From: an uncultured Actinomycetes bacterium
GTDB taxonomy: Bacteria; Actinomycetota; Actinomycetes; Nanopelagicales; Nanopelagicaceae
NCBI GenBank assembly: GCA_903873185.1
Contig: CAIQNN010000021.1
Span: forward strand, 1 to 32,085
Direction: 5' to 3'
Length of the DNA stretch: 32,085 nt
Shown here: positions 1 to 8,627 of the stretch, in pieces
How the letters are laid out: every line of letters begins with the position of its first letter
How positions within the stretch are numbered: the first letter of the stretch is position 1
Notes under the pieces: generated by a model
What the model was told of the DNA's origin: nothing
What the model saw: only the letters and a program-made list of their open reading frames with translations
The model's database searches: none
Made by a program: the position numbers and the translations under genes

Positions 1-10
1 CTTCACCTCC

Positions 11-601
11 GTGAGCAACCTAATTTCCCAGCAAAACGGCGAGCCAAAAGCCATTTCGATAGTGGGCCATCTTGCACCTGAATTAGCCCTCGCTTTGGGG
101 TGTGAAGCCCTCCTGCTCGAGCGTGCACAAGCGCTCGTAATCGTGGCTAGCGCGGTTACTGGCTTTACGCCCGCTTCAATCGAGGCCTGGAACCAGGCAC
201 GGGAGATCTACCTGCCAACTTTGATAGCCATTGTTGAACTTGAGGATTCGGAGCTCGATTTCGAGGATATGGCGGCGATCGCAGGCAAAACCTTGGAGCC
301 CGTCGTCACGCCCTATTTGGTTCTGCACTCGGATGAGGGCTTTCCAACCGCGTTGATCGACTTACGCAATCTGGTGATTACTGATTACTCGCTGGGTTTA
401 AAGCGCACCATTCCAAGTGAACCAGAGCATAAAGAATTAGTCGCGGAGTTCGCCGCCGAATATTCCGAAGCGATCGAAATTGCTGGTGAAGATGGTTTCG
501 AACAAGGACTGCTTTTCCCAACAATTCCACTATCGCTGCACTTGAAACTTGGCGTGGCAGAAATTCAAGAATATTTAAATCGAATCCCAAGCGCCGGCTA
601 A
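11..601 (+). CDS. EF-G-like degenerate G-domain protein (pseudo-GTPase)
   Basis: The protein resembles the G domain of elongation factor G with its nucleotide-binding parts removed. Residues 45-60 (AV-G-P-S-W spacing) match the EF-G segment following the DxxG motif, residues 114-117 (ALID) match the GVVDL segment, and the C-terminal third matches the G' subdomain with its final GV-x-YLPSP-like helix. The expected P-loop is only IVGHLAPELA (17-26), with no GK[ST]; the switch/DxxG stretch is missing; and the NKxD site reads VELED (75-79). GTP binding is therefore unlikely (inference). Domains II-V are absent: 196 residues against about 700 in EF-G. The GTG start at 11 has no visible ribosome site, and the frame stays open to the window edge, so the true start may lie upstream. 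Its 3' end overlaps the convergent HIT gene by 27 bases. Confidence 0.65.
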   Translation: MSNLISQQNGEPKAISIVGHLAPELALALGCEALLLERAQALVIVASAVTGFTPASIEAWNQAREIYLPTLIAIVELEDSELDFEDMAAIAGKTLEPVVTPYLVLHSDEGFPTALIDLRNLVITDYSLGLKRTIPSEPEHKELVAEFAAEYSEAIEIAGEDGFEQGLLFPTIPLSLHLKLGVAEIQEYLNRIPSAG

Positions 602-1117
602 ATCATCGCGAGTTTGTTGTAAAAGCTGTGGAAGCACTCTGGTCTTTCCAATAATGGGCATGAAGTTTGCGTCACCAGCCCAGCGAGGCACCACGTGTTG
701 GTGAATGTGAGCTGCAACGCCCGCACCTGATACGTCACCTTGATTCATTCCTAAGTTAAATCCAGCCGCGCCAGTTACTTTGCGAATTACTTTCATGGCA
801 TGTGAAGTCAAGGCAAATATTTCGTTGCGTTCGATCTCTTCCAATTCAGTTAAATCCGCGACATGTCGATAACTGCAGATTAACAAATGGCCAGCGTTGT
901 AAGGATAAAGATTCATTACAACATATGCGCTGGTACCTCGATGAACAATTAGACCAGGACCATCCGCTAACGTTGGAATTCGACAGAACGGACAAGGGAC
1001 ATCATTGCCTGGAAGCGGACGATTCTCCCCCGACAAATATTCCATCCGATGCGGTGCCCATAAGCGTTGCCAACCATCTGGCATTCCTGCTCCGCCCGTG
1101 ATGGTGGTCTCGTCCAT
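575..1117 (-). CDS. HIT-family hydrolase/phosphorylase (Ap4A phosphorylase type)
   Basis: This is a histidine-triad nucleotide-binding protein of 180 residues. The triad HIHQHVV has histidines at 137, 139 and 141, with His139 the expected nucleophile. The GRQRLW-type entry (DGWQRLWAPHRMEYL, residues 14-28), the NLYPYNAGH block (69-77) and the C-terminal RWAGDANF segment closely resemble mycobacterial Rv2613c, characterised as a diadenosine tetraphosphate phosphorylase; from this I infer Ap4A turnover in the cytoplasm. A CPFC pair (42-45) could be a metal site. The ATG lies two bases after the thrS stop, so the gene is the last of the pabB-pabC-thrS-HIT operon, and thrS-HIT order is also seen in mycobacteria. 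An internal Met12 is an alternative start, but coupling to thrS favours Met1. Confidence 0.88.
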   Translation of the reverse strand: MDETTITGGAGMPDGWQRLWAPHRMEYLSGENRPLPGNDVPCPFCRIPTLADGPGLIVHRGTSAYVVMNLYPYNAGHLLICSYRHVADLTELEEIERNEIFALTSHAMKVIRKVTGAAGFNLGMNQGDVSGAGVAAHIHQHVVPRWAGDANFMPIIGKTRVLPQLLQQTRDDLAGAWDSI

Positions 1118-1119
1118 TT

Positions 1120-3114
1120 CTAGATCTGAATCCGATTTGAAATGGCAGTGAGAACCTCAGTGATGGCATCTGCAATCGGTACGCCGTTCTTCTGTTCGCC
1201 ATTGCGATAGCGGAATGAAACCGCTCCGGCCAATTGATCTTCCTCGCCCGCAATCATCATGAAGGGAATCTTTTGCAATTGGGCATTGCGAACTTTCTTC
1301 TGCATCCGATCATCAGAGGCATCTACCTCTATCCGAATACCAGCTTTGCGCATTTGTTGCGCTACTTCTTGAAGATAAGGCGTAAAGGCATCGGCCACCG
1401 GAATCGCCCGCACTTGAACTGGAGCAAGCCATGGTGGGAAGGCGCCGGCATAGTGTTCGGTAAGGACTCCGAAGAACCGCTCGATTGAACCAAAGAGCGC
1501 CCGGTGAATCATGACCGGCTGTTGGCGAGTGCCATCAGAGGCCACATATTCCAGATCAAAACGCTGTGGCAATTGGAAGTCGACTTGGATGGTCGACATC
1601 TGCCAAGTACGACCAATGGCATCCTTAGCCTGCACGGAGATCTTTGGACCATAGAACGCGGCGCCTTCTGGGTCCAATACCAATTCCAAATTTTGCTTCT
1701 GGGCTGCTAGCCGAAGTGTTTCGGTTGCTACCTCCCAATCAGCATCGGAGCCAACGGACTTTGCTGGATTCTTGGTAGAAAGTTCCAAATAGAAATCTTC
1801 CAAACCGTAGTCCCGAAGCAAGTTCAAAACGAATGTGAGCAGCGAATCTAACTCGGCCGCCATCTGATCCTTGGTGCAATAAATGTGAGCGTCATCTTGG
1901 GTGAAACCACGCGCTCGGGTTAAACCATGAATCACACCCGACTTCTCGTAGCGATAGACAGTGCCAAATTCAAATAGCCGCAGTGGAAGTTCGCGATAAG
2001 AGCGACTGTTTGATTTGTAAATTAAATTGTGGAACGGGCAATTCATCGGCTTCATGTAGTACTTCTGCCCAGCCCGCTTAATGGTGCCGTCGGCGTGGAG
2101 TTCCTCATCCATCACCATTGGCGGATACATACCTTCGGAATACCAATCCAAGTGACCAGAGGTTTCAAAGAGCGCTGCTTTAGTTAAGTGAGGCGAGTAA
2201 ACAAATTCATAACCTTCTTCGACATGGCGTTTACGAGAATAATCTTCCATCGCCTGACGGATAATTCCACCCTTTGGATGGAAGACCGCAAGACCGGAAC
2301 CAATCTCCTCCGGAAATGAGAAGAGATCTAACTCGGTTCCAAGTCGACGGTGATCGCGCTTCTCTGCCTCGACTAATAATTGCAGGTAAGCATCTAAATC
2401 TTCTTGCGATGCCCAAGCCGTTCCATAAATTCGTTGCAGCATTGGGTTCTTCTCAGAACCTCGCCAATAAGCAGCCGCAGATCGCATCAGTTTGAAAGCC
2501 GGGATGTGTTTAGTGCTGGGCAGATGTGGACCGCGACAAAGGTCGCTCCACGCAGGTTGTCCATCACGTCCCAAGTTGTCATAAATGGTTAACTCACCAC
2601 CGCCAACTTCTACGCTTGATTCATCATCGTGGTTGCCAGATTTGAGGCCAATTAATTCACATTTATAAGGTTCCGCGGCAAGTTCGAGCAGGGCATCAGA
2701 TTCAGTTACAACGCGGCGACGAAAACGTTGACCCGCCTTAACAATCTTCTTCATTGCAGATTCAAGCTTCTCTAAATCATCAGGGGTAAAGGGCTTCGCC
2801 GGATCAAAGTCGTAATAGAAGCCATCGGTAATTGGAGGTCCGATTCCCAATTTAGTTTCTGGAAACACTTCTTGAACCGCCTGAGCCAACACGTGCGCGG
2901 TTGAGTGGCGCAGCACGGCCAAGCCCTCGGGTGAGGTTATAGCGATTGGTTCAACGAGGTCGCCTTCAAAAAGTTCGGTCCACAGATCCTTGATTTCGCC
3001 ATTAATGCGGCAAACCACGACCTCTGCCTGCTCGGCAAAGAGATGGGTCGGGCGTTGATCGGGGGCTATCTGCCGACTTTGCCCGGAAACGGTAACTGAG
3101 ATCTGGTTAGACAT
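1120..3114 (-). CDS. thrS: Threonyl-tRNA synthetase
   Basis: Class II aminoacyl-tRNA synthetase that attaches threonine to tRNA-Thr. The 664 residues give the full architecture: an N-terminal TGS domain (about 1-60), an editing/SAD domain with HSTAH (His70, His74) and a later LCRGPH segment, the catalytic core with motif 2 (YRYEKSG...[11 protein letters not shown]) and motif 3 ([11 protein letters not shown]), and a C-terminal anticodon-binding domain. Zinc ligands are Cys359 (MNCPFH) together with histidines of DDAH and HRALFG. The ATG follows the pabC stop by 12 bases, with a GAGG just upstream, so it is co-transcribed with pabB and pabC. No T-box leader is visible, as expected if the promoter lies before pabB. 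Confidence 0.98.
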   Translation of the reverse strand: MSNQISVTVSGQSRQIAPDQRPTHLFAEQAEVVVCRINGEIKDLWTELFEGDLVEPIAITSPEGLAVLRHSTAHVLAQAVQEVFPETKLGIGPPITDGFYYDFDPAKPFTPDDLEKLESAMKKIVKAGQRFRRRVVTESDALLELAAEPYKCELIGLKSGNHDDESSVEVGGGELTIYDNLGRDGQPAWSDLCRGPHLPSTKHIPAFKLMRSAAAYWRGSEKNPMLQRIYGTAWASQEDLDAYLQLLVEAEKRDHRRLGTELDLFSFPEEIGSGLAVFHPKGGIIRQAMEDYSRKRHVEEGYEFVYSPHLTKAALFETSGHLDWYSEGMYPPMVMDEELHADGTIKRAGQKYYMKPMNCPFHNLIYKSNSRSYRELPLRLFEFGTVYRYEKSGVIHGLTRARGFTQDDAHIYCTKDQMAAELDSLLTFVLNLLRDYGLEDFYLELSTKNPAKSVGSDADWEVATETLRLAAQKQNLELVLDPEGAAFYGPKISVQAKDAIGRTWQMSTIQVDFQLPQRFDLEYVASDGTRQQPVMIHRALFGSIERFFGVLTEHYAGAFPPWLAPVQVRAIPVADAFTPYLQEVAQQMRKAGIRIEVDASDDRMQKKVRNAQLQKIPFMMIAGEEDQLAGAVSFRYRNGEQKNGVPIADAITEVLTAISNRIQI

Positions 3115-3126
3115 GACCTCAGGTTA

Positions 3127-3915
3127 TCAAGAATTTGGGTTGGCTTGGGCGTGAGCAAAGAAGGCATCGCGCAAATCGGTCAGCAACCTTCCCACTTTGA
3201 GCTTTCGGCCTGCTATTGATTCGGCGAATTGAATTTCCCGAATTGAGGACAGAGTGAAGACACTTTCGGCCTGTATCCCTTGCTCCCGCGAAATATCGGC
3301 TTCGCGAAAATTTGGAACTATCTCCAGCGCAACCTGTCGAACGATTCCAGGCAAGCAACCCGAATCCAGGGTGGGGGTTAACAACTCGCCATCAATGACA
3401 AATCCAACGTTAGCGAAGGTCGCCTCGGCGATATTTCCCTTCTCGTTAACAAAAAGCACATCGTCGTATCCTTCTTTGTGGGCCCATCGCAGCGCGCTTG
3501 CCGGGGCGGCATATGAACCATTCTTTGCGTGAATGAGTTGGGTCGTGGATGGTCGAACTATTGGATAGATCCCGATCTTGATATTTGTCGAAGCGCTCTT
3601 TGCCGACTCGTGAGTAATCAATAAATCGCCATTAGAAAAGCAGGTGATCCTTAATCGTCCGATATCGGCCTTGGATGACAGAGCCATTAACTTGCGAGCT
3701 GCGTACTCAATTTCGTATTGGTCTGCACTTTCAAATCCCATTGATGCAATTGACTCATTGAGCCTTCGCAAATGGCGCTGCAAGAAATAGATCGTCGAAC
3801 CTTCGGTGCGCAGAGTTTCAAAGGCGCAATCACCGCGAAGCCACGGATGACCGATGGCGGGTAAAGCGATCTCTTCGCCAACTAAGTACTTCCCATTGAA
3901 ATAGGTCGTCGCCAT
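3127..3915 (-). CDS. pabC: Aminodeoxychorismate lyase-like class IV aminotransferase
   Basis: PLP-dependent fold-type IV enzyme. The likely role is release of pyruvate from 4-amino-4-deoxychorismate to give p-aminobenzoate for folate synthesis. Lys131 in AKNGSY is the expected Schiff-base lysine; the EATFANV block and the LPGIVRQ block are typical of the family. I chose the ATG at 3915 because the upstream pabB stop and this start overlap as TGATG, a translational-coupling arrangement, and the protein then begins with ATTYFNGKYL, a normal family start; the frame could be extended 20 residues inside pabB but that region is not conserved-looking. Branched-chain or D-amino-acid transaminase activity cannot be excluded from the sequence alone, but coupling to pabB makes PabC the best call. 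Confidence 0.88.
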   Translation of the reverse strand: MATTYFNGKYLVGEEIALPAIGHPWLRGDCAFETLRTEGSTIYFLQRHLRRLNESIASMGFESADQYEIEYAARKLMALSSKADIGRLRITCFSNGDLLITHESAKSASTNIKIGIYPIVRPSTTQLIHAKNGSYAAPASALRWAHKEGYDDVLFVNEKGNIAEATFANVGFVIDGELLTPTLDSGCLPGIVRQVALEIVPNFREADISREQGIQAESVFTLSSIREIQFAESIAGRKLKVGRLLTDLRDAFFAHAQANPNS

Positions 3916-4889
3916 CAGATCGCTCCATTCGCTATCGAAATTAGTCGGCTCGCCTTTAACGCAGTCTCTTCCCATTCCGCTGATGCATTGCTACCCCAAG
4001 TTATGCCAGCCCCAGTCCCAAAACTTAATCGACCCGCTCGCTGCCAAAAAGTTCTAATCGCAACAGATAACAGCGCTTGATCGCCATTGATCCAACCCAG
4101 AGCTCCACAATATGGACCTCTCTCATCTGGCTCAAATCTGGATATCGCCGAGAGTGCGGAACTCTTGGGTGCGCCACTTACTGAACCAGGTGGCATAAGG
4201 GCTGAAGCAATCTCCTCCCAAGATAATTCCTCGTTAATCTTTCCGGTCACATCTGATACCAAATGGAAAAGTCCGGGATGTTGTTCGACACCAAGAAGTC
4301 GTGGCACATCAATACTCCCGGGCTGGCAAATCTTTCCCAGGTCATTTCTCATCAAATCAACGATCATTATATTTTCGGCTTGATCCTTTATTCCAAAAAT
4401 TTCCGAGGTAGAAGTTCCTTTGATCGGACTCGACATAACGTTTATGCCATTACGTTTAAAGAACAGTTCTGGCGATGCGGAAGCTATTTCTAACTCCGGC
4501 AGCGATAGATAACTCGCAAATGGCGCAGGGTTGGATTTATGCATCTCGTGAAAGAGTCCGAGAATTGATCCATCATGCTCAGTTGAAATAATCCGACAGG
4601 CGTTTGCTTGATAGACCTCACCGGCGCTAATTAACGCGCGAATCTCCTCGACGTAACTCTCATATTGCCCGCGGTTAAAGTTGCTTACCCAACTCGTTGT
4701 GATTGGTTCCCAAATCGCCCGTGGCAACTCCTCTTGAGTGACTTGACCAAATCTGGCACACAGCCACTGCCCTTCAAAGGTGGCACTGACAGCCCAGAAA
4801 CCAGGGGTATCGAGACTGGCGGGATCGCTGCTGACTTCGAGCAAATCTCGGGCCAGCAACCCTGCCATCCAGAACATTGGCTCTGCCAT
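3915..4889 (-). CDS. pabB: Aminodeoxychorismate synthase component I
   Basis: Chorismate-binding enzyme that aminates chorismate for p-aminobenzoate synthesis. The PIKGT motif carries Lys157, the residue that distinguishes PabB from anthranilate synthase TrpE (PIAGT). Other family signatures are DLMRNDLGKI, HLVSDVTG, MPPGSVSGAPK and RGPYCGALG. At 324 residues it lacks most of the N-terminal domain of the roughly 450-residue E. coli enzyme, as in other short PabB proteins. No glutamine amidotransferase (PabA/TrpG) is adjacent, so ammonia must come from a partner encoded elsewhere. It leads the pabB-pabC-thrS-HIT operon. A TACGGT hexamer ends six bases before the ATG, supporting this start on a leaderless mRNA. 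Confidence 0.93.
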   Translation of the reverse strand: MAEPMFWMAGLLARDLLEVSSDPASLDTPGFWAVSATFEGQWLCARFGQVTQEELPRAIWEPITTSWVSNFNRGQYESYVEEIRALISAGEVYQANACRIISTEHDGSILGLFHEMHKSNPAPFASYLSLPELEIASASPELFFKRNGINVMSSPIKGTSTSEIFGIKDQAENIMIVDLMRNDLGKICQPGSIDVPRLLGVEQHPGLFHLVSDVTGKINEELSWEEIASALMPPGSVSGAPKSSALSAISRFEPDERGPYCGALGWINGDQALLSVAIRTFWQRAGRLSFGTGAGITWGSNASAEWEETALKASRLISIANGAI

Positions 4890-4895
4890 TTGGGC

Positions 4896-4901
4896 ACCGT
4901 A
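4896..4901 (-). promoter_or_regulatory. Putative -10 element of the pabB operon
   Basis: On the minus strand TACGGT is followed by six bases and then the pabB ATG. A TANNNT hexamer at this distance puts the transcription start at or next to the start codon, so the message is predicted to be leaderless. No clear -35 is visible. Confidence 0.5.
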
Positions 4902-4955
4902 CAGGCTGGATTGGTCGTAGCGCCTAGGTTTAGGATAGATTTCGCACTCGCTTAC

Positions 4956-5028
4956 GCGGACGTAGCGCAGTTGGTAGCGCGGAACCTTGCCAAGGTTCAG
5001 GTCGCCGGTTCGAACCCGGTCGTCCGCT
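4956..5028 (+). tRNA. tRNA-Gly (anticodon GCC)
   Basis: A full cloverleaf can be drawn: acceptor GCGGACG pairs with CGTCCGC, the D arm is GCGC/GCGC, the anticodon stem is GAACC/GGTTC around loop TTGCCAA (anticodon GCC at 4989-4991), and the T arm has GCCGG/CCGGT around TTCGAAC. Discriminator base is T5028. The CCA end is not encoded. It heads a tRNA cluster with Cys and Val. Confidence 0.96.
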
Positions 5029-5085
5029 CTCTTAATGAGGGTAGTTATGGGTCCAGGCTAATTTGCTGGCTCAAGTAAAAGACAG

Positions 5086-5159
5086 GGTGGAGTGGCCGAG
5101 AGGCGAGGCTCAGGACTGCAAATCCTGCCACACGGGTTCAAATCCCGTCTCCACCTCCA
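5086..5159 (+). tRNA. tRNA-Cys (anticodon GCA)
   Basis: Acceptor GGTGGAG pairs with CTCCACC; the anticodon stem CAGGA/TCCTG encloses CTGCAAA, giving anticodon GCA (5118-5120); the T arm has ACGGG/CCCGT around TTCAAAT. The discriminator T5156 is followed by an encoded CCA (5157-5159). It lies 57 bases after tRNA-Gly and is probably co-transcribed. Confidence 0.96.
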
Positions 5160-5218
5160 TCTCTTAATCACAATGCTGATCTCGCAAGAATGCTGCGAGT
5201 ACCAACGAATAACGGCAT

Positions 5219-5224
5219 TAGAAT
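5219..5224 (+). promoter_or_regulatory. Putative -10 element of the cupin gene
   Basis: TAGAAT, six bases before the GTG start at 5231. It predicts a leaderless transcript and independently supports that otherwise ribosome-site-less GTG start. Confidence 0.55.
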
Positions 5225-5230
5225 ACGAAA

Positions 5231-5578
5231 GTGTTAGAGCGATCAGAGCGACCTTGGGGTCAATACGAAGTCTTGCAAGAGTCGACGCTCCATAAGGTGA
5301 AATCCATTTCCGTTGATCCCGGAAAGCGCCTCTCCTATCAAAAACATCAGTTTCGAGCTGAGCACTGGTTCATTGTTGAAGGCACAGCAGAAGTTACGAT
5401 CAACGATGTAGTGACAATCCTCTCCCCCGGCGAATCAATTCAGTTTCCTAAGGAAACTTGGCATCGCATTTCAAATCCAGGAGTAGATCGCCTGTTGTTC
5501 ATTGAAGTCCAAACCGGAACTTCCTTCGATGAGACCGATATCGAGCGTAAAGATGATGATTTTGGCAGAGTGGAATAG
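5231..5578 (+). CDS. Stand-alone mannose-6-phosphate isomerase type II-like cupin
   Basis: A 115-residue single-cupin protein that matches the C-terminal isomerase domain of ManC/type II phosphomannose isomerases: it opens with ERPWGQY, then has PGKRLSYQKH-RAEHW with metal-ligand histidines, GTAEVTIND, the ETWHRISNPG block and a LLFIEVQTG-EDDI-like end. The likely reaction is fructose-6-phosphate/mannose-6-phosphate interconversion, but isolated cupins of this type may act on other sugars, so function is inferred. The fused guanylyltransferase domain is absent. The GTG start is chosen because the RPWGxY signature follows at once and because of the TAGAAT hexamer six bases upstream. The gene sits between tRNA-Cys and tRNA-Val, all on the plus strand. 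Confidence 0.8.
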   Translation: MLERSERPWGQYEVLQESTLHKVKSISVDPGKRLSYQKHQFRAEHWFIVEGTAEVTINDVVTILSPGESIQFPKETWHRISNPGVDRLLFIEVQTGTSFDETDIERKDDDFGRVE

Positions 5579-5605
5579 TTTGCAGGTATAGTTCGCCAGA
5601 CCTTA

Positions 5606-5680
5606 GGACGATTGGCTCAGCGGTAGAGCACCACATTGACATTGTGGGGGTCACTGGTTCGATCCCAGTATCGTCCACCA
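5606..5680 (+). tRNA. tRNA-Val (anticodon GAC)
   Basis: Acceptor GGACGAT pairs with ATCGTCC; the D arm is GCTC/GAGC; the anticodon stem CCACA/TGTGG encloses TTGACAT with anticodon GAC (5638-5640); the T arm is ACTGG/CCAGT around TTCGATC. Discriminator A5677 is followed by encoded CCA (5678-5680). It starts 27 bases after the cupin stop. The 65 bases after it hold no recognisable feature before the next gene's end. Confidence 0.96.
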
Positions 5681-5744
5681 TTTCCAGACATTAATTGTGC
5701 ATAACGCTAAAGATCTGGTGCTGATTGTTGGAAACCCTTACTAA

Positions 5745-6569
5745 TTAAGCAAAAACGATGTGCCGGTTCTCATCAACGAGCGTGTACCCCAGTTCCTGAT
5801 AAATCTTGTTACTCGTCGGGTTTGCGGCTTGGGTATACAAAGTTGGCAATGCACCGTTGGCAATCAATTTCGCTGTTATGGCCGCAGTAACTGCGCTGGC
5901 ATAGCCCTTCTTGCGGTTCTCCTTGGGAGTGAATATTGGACCTACGCGGGCGATTGTTATCGCTTCAAAAACTTGGAAATCGGTATGCCCACCAAAAGAA
6001 ACTATGGCGTTATCGATACTTAGTACGAAATAGCGACCTTTGCTCAAAGTGTCCCTCACGATAACTTCAAGATTGAATTCATTTAAACCGGTCTCGGAAA
6101 TAAAGCTCTTCGAAAGGTTGTAAATATCGTCAAAATCCTTATCTGTCGCTATCCGAACATCGCCGACGTTGGGCGAGTTAATCAACTGACGATTCTCGTA
6201 GATTAATTCTGATCCAGATTCGATAGTTGCTTTACCTGAAATTTCTTCCAGGAAATCGATAACCACCCTTGGGCCCGCAAATTCTTTTGCGGTTGGATCC
6301 TCGACGGCAATTCGAGAATAGAGAACCGCTGCGGCAGCAATAGGCATGGGCGAGAATACATAACCATATGGAACGGTTCTGATCGCAATACCTTGAACCT
6401 GATTTCGATCAATAGCCGCCCACCAAAAGTAGCCCTCGTATGTTCGTGATCCATTTGCCACTGAATTAGCGATGGATGTGATGAGGCTAGTTCGTACTGG
6501 ATCAGCGTTGCGAAAAACAGTTGTTGCCTCAAGAAACTCTGCCACGGTTGAATAACGGCGCACTTCCAT
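5745..6569 (-). CDS. GNAT-family N-acetyltransferase
   Basis: A 274-residue protein whose C-terminal half (about 135-274) is a GNAT fold: an IARVGPIFTPKENRKKGYA segment is the expected acetyl-CoA pyrophosphate loop (family R/Q-x-x-G-x-G/A), followed by TLYTQAANPTSNKIYQELGY, the usual FR47-like ending. The N-terminal half is a degenerate GNAT-like repeat seen in two-domain GNATs. The substrate is unknown. The start is well supported by AAGGAGGAG eight to nine bases before the ATG, the strongest ribosome site in the window. It follows the SDR gene by 26 bases in the same direction and is probably co-transcribed with it. Confidence 0.85.
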   Translation of the reverse strand: MEVRRYSTVAEFLEATTVFRNADPVRTSLITSIANSVANGSRTYEGYFWWAAIDRNQVQGIAIRTVPYGYVFSPMPIAAAAVLYSRIAVEDPTAKEFAGPRVVIDFLEEISGKATIESGSELIYENRQLINSPNVGDVRIATDKDFDDIYNLSKSFISETGLNEFNLEVIVRDTLSKGRYFVLSIDNAIVSFGGHTDFQVFEAITIARVGPIFTPKENRKKGYASAVTAAITAKLIANGALPTLYTQAANPTSNKIYQELGYTLVDENRHIVFA

Positions 6570-6595
6570 GAGATCTCTCCTCCTTGAAATCCTGG

Positions 6596-7357
6596 CTAAG
6601 GGCTAACGAACCCACCATCGACCGGAATGGTAGTTCCAGTTACATAACTTGCGGCGTCGCTGACCAACCAAACAAGGGTCGCCGCTAACTCCATGGGATC
6701 TCCCAATCGACCTGCAGGAGTTAATCGCTTCACCGCTTCGATGGTCTCGCTTGGCAAGTGATCAGACATTTCGGAAGGAAAGAATCCGGGCGCCAAAGCA
6801 TTTACGCGAATTCCTTTCCTTGAACTCCATTGCGCGGCGAGATCACGTGTCAGTCCAATAATCGCGGCCTTGCTGGATGAGTATGCGGCTTGAGGCAATC
6901 CCCCGGTGCGCATTCCGAGAACGCTGGAAATATTAACGATCGATCCGCCGCCAACATTTTGGCGCGCAAATTCCTGGGCCATCCAATAACTACCCATCAG
7001 ATTCGTGTCTAACACCGATCGAAATTCTTCGGGAGTCTCGCGAGTTGAAGGAACAGCAGTTCCAATTCCAGCATTATTTACGAGAATGTCTACCCGACCA
7101 AAAGTCGTTATTGCCAGTGAGATTAACGCGGCGCAATCCTCTGGTTTTGTCACATCAGTTTTTAGCGAAACCCACTTGCGACCGGCGCCTGCCACCAGGG
7201 CGCCAGTTTCTGCCAGCCGGTCATCGCGTCTCGCGCCCAAGACCAAATCAGCACCTGCCTCTGCCAACGCCTGCGCGAATGCAACCCCTAAGCCGGAAGA
7301 TGCACCAGTAACCACTGCAACTTTTCCATCGAGCTTAAAGCGATCGAGAACTCCCAT
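6596..7357 (-). CDS. Short-chain dehydrogenase/reductase (SDR)
   Basis: Classical SDR of 253 residues. The cofactor motif is TGASSGLG (17-24), NNAG is at 94-97, and the catalytic residues are Ser144, Tyr159 and Lys163 (YSSSK). The C-terminal VTGTTIPVDGG is typical. It reduces or oxidises a hydroxyl/ketone using NAD(P)H; the substrate cannot be read from sequence. An AGAGGAGAG ribosome site precedes the ATG. It diverges from the acyl-CoA dehydrogenase-kinase-alcohol dehydrogenase operon with only 43 bases between, so the promoters overlap. In the Pseudomonas levulinate pathway an SDR (LvaD) works with an equivalent dehydrogenase and kinase, hence a keto-acyl-CoA reductase role is a reasonable guess. 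Confidence 0.92.
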   Translation of the reverse strand: MGVLDRFKLDGKVAVVTGASSGLGVAFAQALAEAGADLVLGARRDDRLAETGALVAGAGRKWVSLKTDVTKPEDCAALISLAITTFGRVDILVNNAGIGTAVPSTRETPEEFRSVLDTNLMGSYWMAQEFARQNVGGGSIVNISSVLGMRTGGLPQAAYSSSKAAIIGLTRDLAAQWSSRKGIRVNALAPGFFPSEMSDHLPSETIEAVKRLTPAGRLGDPMELAATLVWLVSDAASYVTGTTIPVDGGFVSP

Positions 7358-7388
7358 GAAAACTCTCCTCTTTTACAAACCCTGCTAG

Positions 7389-7394
7389 TAGGTT
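7389..7394 (+). promoter_or_regulatory. Putative -10 element of the acyl-CoA dehydrogenase operon
   Basis: TAGGTT, then six bases (acagag) and the ATG at 7401. The placement predicts a leaderless mRNA. It lies in the 43-base divergent spacer shared with the SDR gene. Confidence 0.5.
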
Positions 7395-7400
7395 ACAGAG

Positions 7401-8627
7401 ATGGAGTTCACCTTAAGCCCAAAAACGCAGGAATATGCTGGACGTCTTAAGGAATTCATGGACAGCGAAATATTTCCTTCGGAACAGATTTATCAGTCAC
7501 AGCGGGAATCGTTAATTGCCGCAGGTTCCCCGCATGTCGTCCCTCAAATCATGGAAGAGCTAAAAGCCAAGGCTAAAGCGCTGGGGTTATGGAATCTTTT
7601 CCTCCCGAGCAGCCACCATCCAGCGCACGGACTCTCCGTAACCGAGTACGCGACGCTGGCAGAAATAACGGGTTGGTCACCTGAGATCGCCCCAGAAGTT
7701 TTCAATTGCTCGGCGCCAGATACTGGCAATATGGAAGTTCTCGAGATGTTTGGGAACGTTGAACAGCAAGAAATGTGGTTAGAGCCGTTGCTCGAGGGGG
7801 TTATCAGATCTGGATTTGCAATGACGGAACCAGATGTCGCATCTAGCGATGCGCGCAATATTCAAACTTCAATCATGCGTGATGGCGACGAGTACCTTAT
7901 TAATGGCCGCAAATGGTGGACCACTGGCGCGATGGATCCTCGTTGCAAGATTCTAATTGTTATGGGTCGAACCAACCCCGAGGCCGATCAGTATCACCAA
8001 CAATCGATGGTCCTGGTACCACTGAACACTCCTGGTGTGAAAATCGAACGCAATCTCTCAATCTTTGGTTACCAAGATCAACATGGCCATGCCGAAATAT
8101 CTTTCACAAATGTTCGAGTGCCTATCGCCAACTTGATAGGCCAGGAGGGCGCAGGTTTTGCCATTGCTCAAGCACGACTTGGCCCAGGCCGGGTTCATCA
8201 CTGCATGAGAGCTATTGGGATGGCCGAACGAGCGTTGAGCCTCATGGTTGCGCGAGCTCAATCGCGGACTGCATTTGGAAAAGAGCTAGCCCAACAGGGA
8301 GTTATCCAACAATGGATTGCCGAGGCTCGGATTTCGCTCGAACAATCCAGACTCCTGGTACTTAAATGCGCGTGGATGATCGATACATACGGAGCCAAGG
8401 CTGCTCGCGGTGAAATAGCTGCAATCAAGGTAGCTATTCCCAGAATGGCAGAGGCCATTGTTGATCATGCTATCCAGGTTCATGGCGGTGCCGGCGTTAG
8501 CCAAGATACCGTGCTCCCCTTTTTATACTCCGGTGTTCGATCATTGCGTATTGTCGACGGCCCCGATGAAGTCCACATCAGAGATATCGCCAGGATGGAA
8601 CTGAGAGCAAAGCCTTCTAAAAATTGA
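7401..8627 (+). CDS. Acyl-CoA dehydrogenase, ACAD10/11-like
   Basis: FAD-dependent acyl-CoA dehydrogenase of 408 residues. Typical blocks are [12 protein letters not shown] (FAD/substrate loop), [10 protein letters not shown], the RTAFGK segment, [11 protein letters not shown], and the [11 protein letters not shown] ending, which is characteristic of the ACAD10/ACAD11 branch. In that branch the enzyme is paired or fused with an APH-like kinase, and together they convert 4-hydroxyacyl-CoA to enoyl-CoA through a 4-phospho intermediate. Here the kinase is the next gene, overlapping by four bases (TTGA). A plain fatty-acyl-CoA dehydrogenase is the alternative. No ribosome site is visible; the TAGGTT hexamer six bases upstream supports a leaderless start. 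Confidence 0.93.
   Translation: MEFTLSPKTQEYAGRLKEFMDSEIFPSEQIYQSQRESLIAAGSPHVVPQIMEELKAKAKALGLWNLFLPSSHHPAHGLSVTEYATLAEITGWSPEIAPEVFNCSAPDTGNMEVLEMFGNVEQQEMWLEPLLEGVIRSGFAMTEPDVASSDARNIQTSIMRDGDEYLINGRKWWTTGAMDPRCKILIVMGRTNPEADQYHQQSMVLVPLNTPGVKIERNLSIFGYQDQHGHAEISFTNVRVPIANLIGQEGAGFAIAQARLGPGRVHHCMRAIGMAERALSLMVARAQSRTAFGKELAQQGVIQQWIAEARISLEQSRLLVLKCAWMIDTYGAKAARGEIAAIKVAIPRMAEAIVDHAIQVHGGAGVSQDTVLPFLYSGVRSLRIVDGPDEVHIRDIARMELRAKPSKN

Noticed and set aside
4911-4941. TTGGTC with TAGGAT/TAGATT as a promoter for tRNA-Gly
   Set aside because: Plausible position, but the spacings between candidate -35 and -10 boxes are 14 or 19 bases, neither standard, so not listed as a feature.
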